Of a stretch of 64,000 nucleotides of DNA, positions 44,393 to 54,433 are shown in pieces. A model generated the notes under the pieces. The model saw only the letters and a program-made list of their open reading frames with translations. It did no database searches and had not been told where the DNA came from. This DNA is from Gordonia prachuapensis (GTDB lineage Bacteria > Actinomycetota > Actinomycetes > Mycobacteriales > Mycobacteriaceae). Within the stretch, counting starts at the first letter, position 1, and every line of letters starts with the position of its first letter. Made by a program: the position numbers and the translations under genes. Location: NCBI RefSeq assembly GCF_036350515.1, contig NZ_JAZDUE010000018.1, positions 1-64,000 on the forward strand, read 5' to 3'.

Positions 44393-45013
44393 ATGAAGCA
44401 GATTGTTCGCCGCGCCACCGGTGGTGCCGCCGCTGTGGCGCTGGCAACGCTTGTTCTGGTGGGCTGCGGTGACGATGAGAACGGTGAGACGGCCGATGCC
44501 GCATCCTCGGCGGTGGCGGGCGCCATGAGCGATGCGACGGGCACATCCGGCGAGGTGGAACCGGGCAGCGTCGAGTTGACTGCCGCCGACGGTTCGACGG
44601 TCACTCTGACCGGCCCGATCGCCGCAAAGTTCCAAGCCGCGACCGATCAGCAGAAGCAGGATCTCGGCGCGCCGATGACCGGTGAGGACGCGTCCGGGAC
44701 CAGCGACAGCGGGGTGGTGTTCCAGCAGTTCGAGGGTGGTGTCATCACCGCTCAGAACGCGGATGAGGGTACGCCGGCGTACATCACCTGGGGCAAGATC
44801 CGCGACGCGTGGAACGTCAATCGCGATGAGTCGGGAATGCCGTCGGAGGATGGCGAGGGCGGCTCCGACGGACCGTTGGGTGCAGCGACCAGCGATGAAA
44901 CGGACTCCGACGGAGTGAAGGAGTCCACGTTCGAGAACGGCACGATCACCTGGGATCCGGCAACCGACACCGTCGAGGTCACGGTGAACGGGGAGGTGGT
45001 TCCGGCCGAGTGA
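44393..45013 (+). CDS. LGFP-repeat-like lipoprotein
   Basis: This 206-residue protein has a lipoprotein signal (ALATLVLVGCGDD, lipobox Leu-Val-Gly-Cys) and thus should be anchored outside the membrane. The mature part has segments reminiscent of LGFP repeats (DLGAPMTGEDASG, VVFQQFEGGVITAQ, ITWGKIRDAWNV, DGPLGAATSDE), a module linked to the mycolate cell wall. It is very acidic. GAGAGGAAATC precedes the start. The preceding 290 bases contain its promoter and no other gene. Confidence 0.82.
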   Translation: MKQIVRRATGGAAAVALATLVLVGCGDDENGETADAASSAVAGAMSDATGTSGEVEPGSVELTAADGSTVTLTGPIAAKFQAATDQQKQDLGAPMTGEDASGTSDSGVVFQQFEGGVITAQNADEGTPAYITWGKIRDAWNVNRDESGMPSEDGEGGSDGPLGAATSDETDSDGVKESTFENGTITWDPATDTVEVTVNGEVVPAE

Positions 45014-45055
45014 TACGGGCCGCTCGGTTCACGAGCACTCCGTGCGTGGTTGCGA

Positions 45056-46441
45056 CTACCGGGATACCGACCCCGGCGTCGCGACTGCCGCGACATGCGG
45101 GAGGAGACGGCTGACCGGGAGCCCGAGCAGAGCGGCCACCGACACGACAGCGAACGCCGTCCCGACCGCGCCTGTCGACACGGCGGCTGTCGCGGCCGCC
45201 GTCAGGGTCGCGCTCGCGACGGCAGTGCCCAGCGTGGTGCCGACCGCGAACGAAGTCTCCTCAAGTCCCGACGCCGTGCCAGCGTCTGCCTCGGAAACCT
45301 GGGCGAGACAGGCGATCTGGCCGGCGACGAACGCCATCCCCATGCCCGGGCCGAACAGGGCCATGCCCACCACGAGTACGGTCACGCCTTGCTCGCCTAT
45401 CTGGGTCAGCAGTGTTCCCGCGGTGATCATGAGTGTCATACCGACCCCGCTCACCACGCGGATACCGAACCGGGACACCAGATTCTGTCCTATGGCCACT
45501 CCGGCGACAGACGTCACGGTCATCACCGCGGCGATCACGCCGAACGCCAGGGGTCCGGCGCCGAGGACCTGCTGACTGTACCGGGTCGACAACAACAGCA
45601 GGCCATCGACGCATAGCCCGGCGAGCAACACCACCGCATTGCCGGCCGCCACCCCGCGGATCCGCAGCAGTCGCGGCGGGATGACCGGGTCGTGGCTGCG
45701 GCGCTCGACGACGGCGAAGGCCGAACCCAAGAACACCGCCCCGATGGTGGCGGCGACGACCAACGGGTCCGATCATCCTGTGACGGGGCCGCGCAGGACC
45801 GCCAGAATGCCCGCGGCCAGAGCGCCGGACAAGGTGACCGCGGCCGCGATGTCGATCTCGCGGCGACCGGCGGGGCGGGGATCCGGTAGGACGCGCCCAG
45901 CCGCCACCAGCACGAGTACGCACACCGGGACATTCACCAAGAAGATCCACTGCCAACCGGCAATCGACGTCAGCAGTCCGCCGACCAGCAGGCCCGCGGT
46001 CGCACCGATCCCGCGGAGTCCGCCCCAGATGCCGATCGCCCGGTTGCGCTGCGGCCCCTCCGGATGCGCGGCCAGCAGTAGTGCGAGCGCTGATGGCGTC
46101 ATCGCGGCCGCCGCCACACCTTGCACAACACGACCGACGACCAGCACAGGCGGGGTGGAGGCGAGGCCGCAGATCAGGGACGCGACAGCAAAGGCAGCTG
46201 TGGCGACAACGAAGGTTCGGCGGGCACCGACGACGTCGGCGACCCGGCCTGCCGAGAGCAGACACCCGCCGACTGCGACGCCGTAGGCGGTGATCACCCA
46301 GGCAGCGTCGTTGGCCTCGAATCCCAGTGCGGCTTCGATGCTCGGTAAGGCCGCGACGACACTGGTCGAATCGAGCACGGTCATGAGAAACGCTGCGCCG
46401 AGCACAGCGGTGACGACCCCGGGGCGCACGTCCGCGGTCAT
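45056..46441 (-). pseudogene. MFS transporter interrupted by an in-frame stop codon
   Basis: From ATG 46441 the frame encodes a DHA2-like MFS transporter: TAVLGAAFLMTVLDSTSVVA in helix 1, WVITAYGVAVGGCLLSAGRV, and on to AVLRGPVTG, then TGA at 45775-45773 (codon 223). The same frame continues directly with SDPLVVAATIGAVFLGSAFA and the remaining helices to 45056. Full length would be about 461 residues. One base change is therefore enough to explain the break. Its ATG overlaps the stop of the sigma factor gene, itself frameshifted. The truncated product would be 222 residues with about half the helices. Confidence 0.82.
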
Positions 46442-47483
46442 GACGAGACCTCCGACGACAACGCCGCCGGCAACCCGAGGACGTCGAACAGTGACGGGTC
46501 GATGAATGCGGTGACCGCGGCGATCCGGTCGTCGCGAACGGTCAGGACGTCGATGACATGGGCACGATACTGCCCGGCGGAGTCGTCCCAGCAGTAACAG
46601 GCGACGGCGCGTTGAGCGTTGAGGCTGGTCGGCAGGTGGCGCCACCGATGACGAAGGGGCCCGTCGGCGAGGAACCCGGCGATTGCCTGGTGCCCAGGGA
46701 AGCAGGCCGCGGAGGGCGGCATCGACCACTCGGCATCGTCGGTGAGCAGCGCCAGGATGTCCTCGACGCGCCCGCTCTCCAAGGCGTCGGTATAGCGGGC
46801 GACGAGGTCGCGGACGGCTTGGTCGCCGAGGGCGCGGATCGTCCGCTGTTGGGATAGTTCCCCGACACGCGAGGCGACGGTCCGCCGCGCATGTGCGAGT
46901 GCGCTGTCCACCGCTGTCGGCGTCGTGTCGAGCATGTCCGCGGTCTCACGGGCGTTGTAGCCCAGCACATCTCGCGCAGCAGCAGCACAGCACGCTGGCG
47001 CGGCGGGACGTGCTGGAGGGCTGCAGCGAACGCCAACTCGACGGCCTCACGAAGCTCGACACGCTCGGACGGCCACCATGCGGTCGGTAGCGGCCCGGGC
47101 CTCGACGCCTCCGACATCGGGTGGGCCGCCAGACCCTCCCCGGACGCCGTCGGCTCACGGTCGGCGAGGTTCACCGGGATGACCCGTGTCGAGCGTTGTT
47201 CCAACGCGGTCAGGCAGGTGTTGGTGGCGATCCGGTGCAGCCATCCCCCGAACGGGGCACGACCCGCATAGGTTCCGAGATGCCGCCACGCCCGTAGCAG
47301 GGTGTCCTGTACAGCGTCGTCGGCGTCGTGGCTCGAGCCGAGCATCGCGTAACAGTGGGTCTGCAGGGCGATGCGGTGTGGCTCGATGAGGCGGGTGAAT
47401 GCGTCCGCGTCACCGGCGCGCGCCAAGTCGATATCGGCTCGGTCTCCGTCTCCCGGATTTGTTGTCTGCTCTTCGACGTCCAT
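46438..47483 (-). pseudogene. ECF sigma factor with SnoaL-like C-terminal domain, frameshifted
   Basis: From ATG 47483 the frame encodes sigma region 2 (DADAFTRLIEPHRIALQTHC through SHDADDAVQDTLLRAWRHL) and the linker, up to AVLLLREM. After about 46970 the region 4 continuation (VLGYNARETADMLDTTPTAV, then SALAHARRTVASRVGEL) is found in another frame. It runs through a SnoaL-like domain (RYTDALESGRVEDILALLTD) to 46438. The junction has two extra bases between CGCGAG and GTGCTGGGC. The original protein was an ECF factor of the type carrying a C-terminal SnoaL domain. It overlaps the MFS gene downstream. Confidence 0.82.
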
Positions 47484-47536
47484 ACACGGTATGACTCGGA
47501 CACCGCCCGAAATCCATCACCGGCAGGTGGCGACGT

Positions 47537-48613
47537 TCAGCGCCGAGCCACGTAGTAGACGTTGATGAAGTCGTCCTCGATCGTCTTCAGGTCGATCTCG
47601 GTGAAGCCGGCATCGGCCAGCATGTCCGATGCCTGCTGCGTCCCCCACGCAGTGCCGAGACCGGATCCGCCGAGCGCGAGCGACACCGTCATGCAGTGCA
47701 TTGTCGACACGGTGTAGAGGAACGGGGCCCACGGGATCTCCAGGTTGTCGTCGAGGTTGCTGGACGCGGCCATGTCCACCATCAAGAAGACGCCGTCGTC
47801 GGGATCGAGGTGGGCGGCGATCTCTGCGAGGACGCGAGCGGGCTCCGCCTGGTCGTGAATCGCGTCGAATGCGGTGATCGCGCCGAACGTCCCGGTATCC
47901 GTCAGGTCGGCGACGTCGCGTACCTCGAACCGCGCATTGGGTGTGGCGAGCTCGGTTGCCTCGGCCCGTGCGACCGCGATCGCTTCCGCCGAGAAGTCGA
48001 AACCGACGAACTCGCTGTTCGGGAACGCACGCGCGAGCAGATTCACCGCATGCCCCTGACCGCACCCGATGTCGGCGACCCGGATGCCCGACTCGAGGCG
48101 CTCGGTGAGGCCGTTCACCAGCGGGATGATCCGGTCGACGAGCCCCGCGTCGTGGATCTGGGCGCTCTGCTCGGCCATCACGGCATGGAACCGTTCGTAC
48201 GACGAGTACGGAACACCTCCCCCGTGGGCGAAGCAGTCGACGATCTGATCTTCGACTTGCGCGAGAAGCGGGATGAACTGCATCTGTGACGCGAGATTGT
48301 CGGGGCCGGCCGCACGGGTGAGCACCGCCGCGTGCTCGGTCGGAAGACGATAGGTGTCCGTGTCGGGGTCGTGGCGGACGATGGCCGACGTCGTCATCGC
48401 GCCGAGCCATTCCCGCACATACCGTTCGTGCAGGCCGGCGGCGCGGGCGAGTTCCTCGCTGGTCGCAGCCGGTGTTGCCGCCAGGGCGTCGAACAAGCCG
48501 GTGCGGTGGCCGATGCTGATCATCAGGGCTGTCGATCCGGCACTCAGTGTGCCGAACAGCGTGCCGGCGAACTCCTGGACGCGTTCGGGATCCAGGGTGT
48601 CGGTGGTGGTCAT
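47537..48613 (-). CDS. SAM-dependent methyltransferase with N-terminal winged helix (Rv2258c-like)
   Basis: This 358-residue protein has an N-terminal winged-helix domain (SIGHRTGLFDALAATPAATS, AAGLHERYVREWLGAM) followed by a class I methyltransferase domain with motif I ADIGCGQGHAVNLLARAFP, acidic FVGFDFSAEA, and the post-motif AITAFDAIHDQAEP. Layout and length match Rv2258c of M. tuberculosis and similar small-molecule methyltransferases. AAGGAGGG precedes the start at 48613. It lies 110 bases downstream of the LuxR regulator on the same strand. Confidence 0.87.
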   Translation of the reverse strand: MTTTDTLDPERVQEFAGTLFGTLSAGSTALMISIGHRTGLFDALAATPAATSEELARAAGLHERYVREWLGAMTTSAIVRHDPDTDTYRLPTEHAAVLTRAAGPDNLASQMQFIPLLAQVEDQIVDCFAHGGGVPYSSYERFHAVMAEQSAQIHDAGLVDRIIPLVNGLTERLESGIRVADIGCGQGHAVNLLARAFPNSEFVGFDFSAEAIAVARAEATELATPNARFEVRDVADLTDTGTFGAITAFDAIHDQAEPARVLAEIAAHLDPDDGVFLMVDMAASSNLDDNLEIPWAPFLYTVSTMHCMTVSLALGGSGLGTAWGTQQASDMLADAGFTEIDLKTIEDDFINVYYVARR

Positions 48614-48723
48614 CGTGTCCCTCCTTGGTCTGGATGTCGTATCACCGACGCTAAGGCGGGCAGGGTTCCGAGCACATCGGCCGAATTGTGTAGTGAACTC
48701 GTCGATGTGCAGTGGCGAACGTG

Positions 48724-50343
48724 TCAGAGCAAAGCTCGATCCCGCGCCCAGGCGACCGCAGCGGTTCGCGACGACACCCCGGTCTTGAGGTACACGTTCG
48801 CCAGATGCCGCGCGACAGTCCGTTCGCTGATGTTCAGCCTCGACGCGGCCTGTCGGTTGGTGCACCCGGTGGAGATCGCCGCCACGACCTCGACCTCTCG
48901 TTCGGACAGGGCTGCCGGCCGGGCGCGATGAGCGCGCAGACGCTGCAGATCATCGCGGGCGCCGAGATGCTCCAGCACGGCGATCGCCTCGTCGTACTCG
49001 CGGGCTGCGCCTTCGTGATCTCCGAGGGCGCCTGCGGCCTGAGCGAGGTCGAGGCGTACGTGGGCGACACGGTATGCCGAATCCATTCGCTGCCACAGGG
49101 CCAGAGCCCGCCGCAACACCCCGACCGCGTCCGCGGGACGTCGCCGCGCGAGGAGCACCGCCCCCTCCCACCGCAATGAATCGGCTTGCCAACCCGGGGT
49201 TCGATGGGCGTCGGTGACCCGGCGCAACTCGTCGACACAGCGCGTCGCGGTCGGGAGATCGTCGCAAGCGATGCCCACCTCGGCGCGTGCCGCAAGCAAC
49301 GGTGCTCTCGCCAGCGGCGCCGCGGTACTCGCGAGGGCGGCATCCAGGCCTGTTGCGGCAGAACGTCGGTGGCCACGCCGCAGGTGCAGCAACGCCAGCC
49401 CCGGCTGCGGGTCGCGGCCGCGCGCGTGGGCACACGCGTAGGCCGTCTCCGCTGAGTCGAGGCTCCCCTGCTGGCGTCGGACCTCACCCAGTTGGTAATA
49501 CGCTTCGGCGGTCGCCACCAGGTCCAGGTCCTCGAGTTCGTCGGCGGCGTTCTGCGCCTCGCTCGCTGCCCGATCCCATTCGCCGTGCACCTGCCTCAGC
49601 TGGACGCGGTGGACCCGACAGATTCCCGCGAAAACAGCTGCCGGTGCGCGGTTTTCACACCATCGCTCGGTCAGGCGGGTCCACGCATCCGCTCGCGGTA
49701 GGTCGGAGAGCTCAAAGCAGAGCTGCATCATCCGGCAGTACAGGTTGCCGGCCCACTCCGGGGCGACCTCGTCCGCCTCGACCGGGACCAGTGCTTCGTC
49801 GAGCAGTCGACACCCGTCGTCGGTGTGGCCCCGGCGGATCGCGACCACGCCCGCGATGAACAGAGCCAACGCCTGCAATGTCGGATCCTCGCGGGAATCG
49901 CCGAGGTCGAGAAGCTCGCGGGCGATTTCCTCTGCACCCGTGAGGTTCCCGGCGGCGGCCGCGACGTCTGCGTCGAGCGCGAGCAGGTACCCGCGCTCGG
50001 TCGCATCTGGCGTCTTCGCGAAGTGCCGTCGAGACCTCGCGATCCAGCCCGAGCCGACGCTCTCGCGTCCTCGCACGATCTCGGTGTACCCGATCTCCAC
50101 AGCCACTCGCCCCGCAGCCGCCAGATCGCCGTCCCTCAGCAAGCGCCGATGCAACTCGGCGGCGGCGTCGACGTACTCGTCGGTGTGGTTGAGCCACCAG
50201 GACGCGCCGGCCAGTGCCTCCAGGTCCTCCGTGTCCAGGTGATCCGTGTCCAGATCCGACGAGCGGAAGCCGGTGCGCGCCTTCTCCCACTCGCGCCGTC
50301 GGTACGCGTCGCGAGCTGCGCGGAATGCGTCGTGTTGCGTCAT
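48724..50343 (-). CDS. LuxR-family regulator with TPR-like sensor region
   Basis: This 539-residue protein consists of helical TPR-like repeats for about 470 residues (for example LEALAGASWWLNHTDEYVDA, ATAEAYYQLGEVRRQQGSLD, RVAHVRLDLAQAAGALGDHE) and a C-terminal LuxR helix-turn-helix (SEREVEVVAAISTGCTNRQA then SERTVARHLANVYLKTGVSS). No AAA or ATPase domain is present, so it is shorter than MalT/LAL regulators. GAGGGCGGAAGCC lies upstream of ATG 50343. Its position suggests it controls the methyltransferase gene downstream. Confidence 0.85.
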   Translation of the reverse strand: MTQHDAFRAARDAYRRREWEKARTGFRSSDLDTDHLDTEDLEALAGASWWLNHTDEYVDAAAELHRRLLRDGDLAAAGRVAVEIGYTEIVRGRESVGSGWIARSRRHFAKTPDATERGYLLALDADVAAAAGNLTGAEEIARELLDLGDSREDPTLQALALFIAGVVAIRRGHTDDGCRLLDEALVPVEADEVAPEWAGNLYCRMMQLCFELSDLPRADAWTRLTERWCENRAPAAVFAGICRVHRVQLRQVHGEWDRAASEAQNAADELEDLDLVATAEAYYQLGEVRRQQGSLDSAETAYACAHARGRDPQPGLALLHLRRGHRRSAATGLDAALASTAAPLARAPLLAARAEVGIACDDLPTATRCVDELRRVTDAHRTPGWQADSLRWEGAVLLARRRPADAVGVLRRALALWQRMDSAYRVAHVRLDLAQAAGALGDHEGAAREYDEAIAVLEHLGARDDLQRLRAHRARPAALSEREVEVVAAISTGCTNRQAASRLNISERTVARHLANVYLKTGVSSRTAAVAWARDRALL

Positions 50344-50449
50344 GGCTTCCGCCCTCGACGCTACCGGGGTGCCGACCACGGGCGCCAGCATTCCGACCAT
50401 CCCCCGCAGTTCACGCCATGGCGCGGCCGCCGGTGTTCGCTAGTCTCTG

Positions 50450-51361
50450 ATGGTGTGGTTCGGTGCGCACCTGCCGCTGATCGGCCATGACCGGACGGAG
50501 TCCACGTCGCTGGAGCGCTTCGTCGATGCCGCGCGCGATCTCGGTTTCTCCGCGCTCGGTGCGAACGACCATGTGGTGTTCTCCGAGCCCTGGCTGGACG
50601 GAATGGTCGCATTGTCGAGCGTGGTCGAACGCAGTGCAGACCTGACGTTGGTGACGACGGTCGCCCTGCCCGTGATCCGCGGACCCGCGATGACCGCGAA
50701 AGCTGCCGTCGCACTCGACATCCTGTCCGAGGGACGGCTCGTCCTGGGCGTGGGTCCGGGCTCCTCCTCCGCCGACTACGCCTCGGCCGGAATCCCTTTC
50801 GACCAACGATGGCCACGGTTCGACGAATCGGTGCGGGTGCTGCGCAGAGCACTCACCGACCCACCGGGCCCACATGCCGGGCGCTTCTACGACGTGCCGG
50901 TCCTGGAGCCGGCGCCGGCACGGACGATCCCGATCTGGGTCGGCAGTTGGGGATCAGCGGCCGGACTGCGGCGGGCTGTCGCGCTCGGCGACGGTTGGCT
51001 GGCCTCGGCCTACAACACCAGTCCGCAGAAGATCGCGTCGGGACGTGACCGTATCCGAGACACGTTGCGCACCGCCGGACGAGACGACACCACGTTCCCG
51101 ACCGTCATCGCGACGATGTGGACCTACATCACCGACTCCGCAGCGGAAGCGGCGGCACGCGTGGATGAACTGGCGCGGATGCTTCGTCGAGACCCGACCG
51201 TGCTCGGCGACCACCTCCTCATCGGACCGGCGGAAGTGTGCGCCGCCAGGCTGGCCCGCTACGCCGACGTGGGTGTCGCCGGTGTCTTCATCTGGCCCGT
51301 GGACGATCCCGTCGACCAACTGCGACACTTCGGCACGTCGGTGGCTCCGCTCGTCGGCTGA
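50450..51361 (+). CDS. LLM class flavin- or F420-dependent oxidoreductase
   Basis: This 303-residue luciferase-like monooxygenase has WFGAHLPLIG at the N-terminus, GFSALGANDHVVFSEPWLDG, and the cofactor-binding blocks LVTTVALPVIRGPAMTAKA and GRLVLGVGPGSS. The C-terminal AEVCAARLARYADVGVAGVF closes the barrel. It could use FMN or F420. It is divergent from the LuxR gene. Substrate unknown. Confidence 0.87.
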   Translation: MVWFGAHLPLIGHDRTESTSLERFVDAARDLGFSALGANDHVVFSEPWLDGMVALSSVVERSADLTLVTTVALPVIRGPAMTAKAAVALDILSEGRLVLGVGPGSSSADYASAGIPFDQRWPRFDESVRVLRRALTDPPGPHAGRFYDVPVLEPAPARTIPIWVGSWGSAAGLRRAVALGDGWLASAYNTSPQKIASGRDRIRDTLRTAGRDDTTFPTVIATMWTYITDSAAEAAARVDELARMLRRDPTVLGDHLLIGPAEVCAARLARYADVGVAGVFIWPVDDPVDQLRHFGTSVAPLVG

Positions 51362-51542
51362 GGGGTTCGCGGCGACGCGCCGACATCACGCACCCGATGC
51401 TCGCCGTCCGTATCGCTGATACCGTGCGTGTACTGCGGTTTCATCCGTTTCCCGGAGTGGATCGTGCGGGTACGGCGTCGCCGCTGCAACCGGTCAGGTG
51501 GTGCAGAGAGGGTGCACGCGCGGGTTCTAGGGAAGGTGGCGC

Positions 51543-52565
51543 GTGTCGCTGACTGAGCGCATCGACAGATTCCAGACCCGCTATCCCAAGAGCGGCTACC
51601 CGCTCGCGGTGGCGTACAAGTTCTTCGACGATCAGGGCGGCTACCTCGCCGCCCTGATCACCTACTACGGGTTCGTGTCACTCTTTCCGCTCCTACTGGT
51701 GTTCACCTCTGTGCTCGGCTTCGTGCTGGAGGACAATCCCGATCTCCAGGAACGCATCGTCGACTCCGCCATGTCCCAGATCCCCGTCGTCGGTGACCAG
51801 CTGACCGGATCGGGACAACTCAGCGGCAGCGTGACCGCCGTGACGATCGGCCTGGTGAGTGCCATCTACGGCGCCCTGGGAGTCTCCGTGGCCATCCAGA
51901 ACGCGATGAACGTCGTGTGGGCCGTCCCGCGCAACGAGCGACCGAATCCGATTCAGGTCCGGGTCAAAGGGGCCATGTTGCTGTCCACCGTGGGGATGGC
52001 GGTCATCGGCCTCACCGTGCTCAATGGTGTCACCGCAGCGATCGACCTCGGAGGCGAAGGACGAGTCCTCGCGATCGTCGGCTCGCTGGCGCTCTACAGC
52101 GCGGTGTTCGTCGTGGGTTTCCGTTTCGGCACCGCCCGCCCCCTGGGCATCTGGGACGTCTTGCCCGGCGCCTTGGCGGCAGCCATCGGCTGGCAGGTGT
52201 TGCAGACGTTCGGCAGCGTCTTCGTCCAGCGCGTGATCGCCAATGCCGGCGCCTCCTACGGTGTGTTTGCCGTTGTGCTGGGCCTGCTCGCTTTCCTCTA
52301 CGTCGCGGCAGTGATGGTCGTGGTGTGCCTCGAGGCCAATGCGGTGCGGGTCGAGAACCTGTATCCGAGGTCGTTGCTGACGCCGTTCACCGACAACGTC
52401 GTGCTCATGCCGGGCGACGAGGCCGCGTACTCGGCTCAAGCACGAGCGCAGCGGCACAAGGGCTTTCAGGAGATCGACGTGACCTTCGACAACCCGGCAG
52501 GCAGTTCGCACGACCCGGAACTCGTCGGCGACGACAACGGCGACGACGAGACGTCACGAGAGTAG
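51543..52565 (+). CDS. YihY/BrkB family inner-membrane protein
   Basis: This 340-residue protein has the family layout of about six membrane helices: GYLAALITYYGFVSLFPLLL in helix 1, VTIGLVSAIYGALGVSVAIQ, LLSTVGMAVIGLTVLNGVTA, LYSAVFVVGFRFG, IWDVLPGALAAAIGWQVLQ and YGVFAVVLGLLAFLYVAAVM. An acidic cytosolic tail follows. The start is GTG 51543 with GGAAGG upstream. Roles in transport or lipid movement are proposed for the family but not settled. Confidence 0.88.
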   Translation: MSLTERIDRFQTRYPKSGYPLAVAYKFFDDQGGYLAALITYYGFVSLFPLLLVFTSVLGFVLEDNPDLQERIVDSAMSQIPVVGDQLTGSGQLSGSVTAVTIGLVSAIYGALGVSVAIQNAMNVVWAVPRNERPNPIQVRVKGAMLLSTVGMAVIGLTVLNGVTAAIDLGGEGRVLAIVGSLALYSAVFVVGFRFGTARPLGIWDVLPGALAAAIGWQVLQTFGSVFVQRVIANAGASYGVFAVVLGLLAFLYVAAVMVVVCLEANAVRVENLYPRSLLTPFTDNVVLMPGDEAAYSAQARAQRHKGFQEIDVTFDNPAGSSHDPELVGDDNGDDETSRE

Positions 52566-52594
52566 GACCACAGCCCCGTCTCCGGAGCCGGTGC

Positions 52595-53446
52595 TCAGGT
52601 GGCGACGGCCAGGTCGGGCAGTCCCAATGCGGCACGAACCGTGCGTACGACCCCGTTCTCCTCATTCGACGGCGCGAGATACCGGGCGGCCGCACGGATG
52701 GCCGGGTGGGCGTTCGCCACCGCATACGACCACTCGGCGGTGTCGAGCATCGCCAAGTCGTTGAGGTAATCGCCGAACACCATCGTCTGGGCGGGTGTGA
52801 TCGCGAGTCGTTCCTGCACGGCGCGGACAGCGCCCGCCTTGTCGACGCCGGGCGCCATGACGTCGAGCCAGTTGCGGCCGGATACCACGACCTCCATGGC
52901 GCCACCGAGGGATGCGATGGCGGGGGCGGTGACGTCTTCGATGTTGCCGAAGTCGAAGACGGCGATCTTGACCAGTTCGCGATCCACGTGGGAGAGATCG
53001 TGCACGATCTGGTGCGAGTGATAGTAGGGCTGGAACTGCTCCAGAAAAGGTGGGTCGGCACGATCCACGAACGCGACATCGGGCGCGCACAACACGATTC
53101 CCACGTCCGACACACGGGTGGCAGCCAGCTCGCGCGCACGGCCGAGCACGGCCGCGACGGCTCGGTCGTCGATCGGGGTCACCCGTAGCGTCTCGTCGTC
53201 GCGGGCCACCACCGCGCCGTTCTCGGCGATCACGACCAGTCCGGGCACCGCATGGCCGAGCTGATCCAGAAGTGTCGCCGCCTGACGGCCACTTGCCGGG
53301 CTGAACACGATTCCGCGTTCCTCGAGTTCGTCGAGCAATGGCCACAGGGACTCCGGAATGCGTTTGCCGGGGTCGAGGAGCGTGCCGTCCATGTCACTGA
53401 CGACGAGTCGCACGTCGGACGGCACTGGCGGCAGCGGGGTACTCAT
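52595..53446 (-). CDS. HAD-family hydrolase (Cof-type)
   Basis: This 283-residue HAD phosphatase has motif I VVSDMDGTLLDPGKRIP with the nucleophilic aspartate, motif II FSPASGR, the lysine block near VDKAGAVRAV and motif III VFGDYLNDLAML. A C2B-type cap domain lies in the middle. It likely dephosphorylates sugar phosphates or cofactors. It converges with the YihY gene and is divergent from the mutarotase gene at about 60 bases. Confidence 0.88.
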   Translation of the reverse strand: MSTPLPPVPSDVRLVVSDMDGTLLDPGKRIPESLWPLLDELEERGIVFSPASGRQAATLLDQLGHAVPGLVVIAENGAVVARDDETLRVTPIDDRAVAAVLGRARELAATRVSDVGIVLCAPDVAFVDRADPPFLEQFQPYYHSHQIVHDLSHVDRELVKIAVFDFGNIEDVTAPAIASLGGAMEVVVSGRNWLDVMAPGVDKAGAVRAVQERLAITPAQTMVFGDYLNDLAMLDTAEWSYAVANAHPAIRAAARYLAPSNEENGVVRTVRAALGLPDLAVAT

Positions 53447-53508
53447 CGTCGACCATCATCCCAGATCGACGCCGGGACCGGGCGCGCGTGCTGTGCGATG
53501 CTGGGGCT

Positions 53509-54378
53509 GTGACGGAATCGGACGACATCGGTGGCGTGCGGCATGGCGTTGTTCACGGGTTCGAGGCGATCGTTGTGGAGACTCCGGCCGCCACCGCGGC
53601 GGTGTCGCTTTTCGCCGGGCAGATCCTGTCCTTCGTACCCGCCGGCCACGAGGAAGTGCTGTGGGTGTCTCCGCTCGTCGCGGCTCCACCGACCCCGATC
53701 CGCGGGGGAATACCCGTGTGCTGGCCTTACTTCGCACGCGAAGGCCAGAGCGACGACGTGCCGTCGCACGGGTATGCCCGCACCGCGCGATGGGCCCTGA
53801 CCGGGTCCCGCGCAAGCGAGAACGGCGACACCCAGCTGGAACTCGTGCCCGAAGGCCTTGATCATCTCGACCTGACCGTCCACATGACGGTGCAGGTGGG
53901 CGCCACGCTGACCCAGGGACTGCACACCCACAATCCAACCCCCGATCCGATCACCATGACGGAGGCGTTCCACAACTACTTTCGGGTGTCCGACGTCGAC
54001 GAGGTTCAGGTCGACGGACTCGACGGACTCGACTACATCGACAAGTTCGACGACATGGCAACCCGCACACAGCGCGGAAACTGGTCACTGCCAAAGGATT
54101 CCGGGCGTAGCGACCGCATCTACCCCGATGCCGGCGGTACCTACCGCATCGTCGACCCCGGACTGCGACGGAATGTCGAGGTGACCTCCCGCGGCGGGCG
54201 CAGCGCAGTGGTGTGGAATCCGGGAGAGGCAGCCGCGTCGGGGATGGCCGATGTGGGGTCGCATTGGCGGGACTTCGTCTGCGTGGAGGCCGCCAACGCC
54301 GGACCGAACCGAGTCGAGGTGCCTGCCGGTTCCGACCACTCACTGTGGCAGACGATCTCGGTGGCGCCACTCGGGTGA
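53509..54378 (+). CDS. D-hexose-6-phosphate mutarotase / aldose 1-epimerase family protein
   Basis: This 289-residue galactose-mutarotase-fold protein has PIRGGIPVCWPYFAREGQSD, HGYARTARWALTG with the catalytic-type histidine, and TMTEAFHNYFRVSDVDEVQV, ending in the C-terminal VCVEAANAGPNRVEVPAGS with the conserved glutamate. The start is GTG 53509; 21 more bases upstream are open. It lies beside the HAD phosphatase gene, which could act on the same sugar phosphates. Confidence 0.85.
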   Translation: MTESDDIGGVRHGVVHGFEAIVVETPAATAAVSLFAGQILSFVPAGHEEVLWVSPLVAAPPTPIRGGIPVCWPYFAREGQSDDVPSHGYARTARWALTGSRASENGDTQLELVPEGLDHLDLTVHMTVQVGATLTQGLHTHNPTPDPITMTEAFHNYFRVSDVDEVQVDGLDGLDYIDKFDDMATRTQRGNWSLPKDSGRSDRIYPDAGGTYRIVDPGLRRNVEVTSRGGRSAVVWNPGEAAASGMADVGSHWRDFVCVEAANAGPNRVEVPAGSDHSLWQTISVAPLG

Positions 54379-54433
54379 CCGAATCCCGCGATTCGCGGCG
54401 ACTCACCTCGCGCAGTGGACCCGAGGACGTAGC

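Noticed and set aside
46542..46960. C-terminal part of the first sigma factor frame after the shift
   Set aside because: The sequence after residue 175 is Arg/Pro/Ser-rich nonsense, while the true region 4 lies in the other frame.
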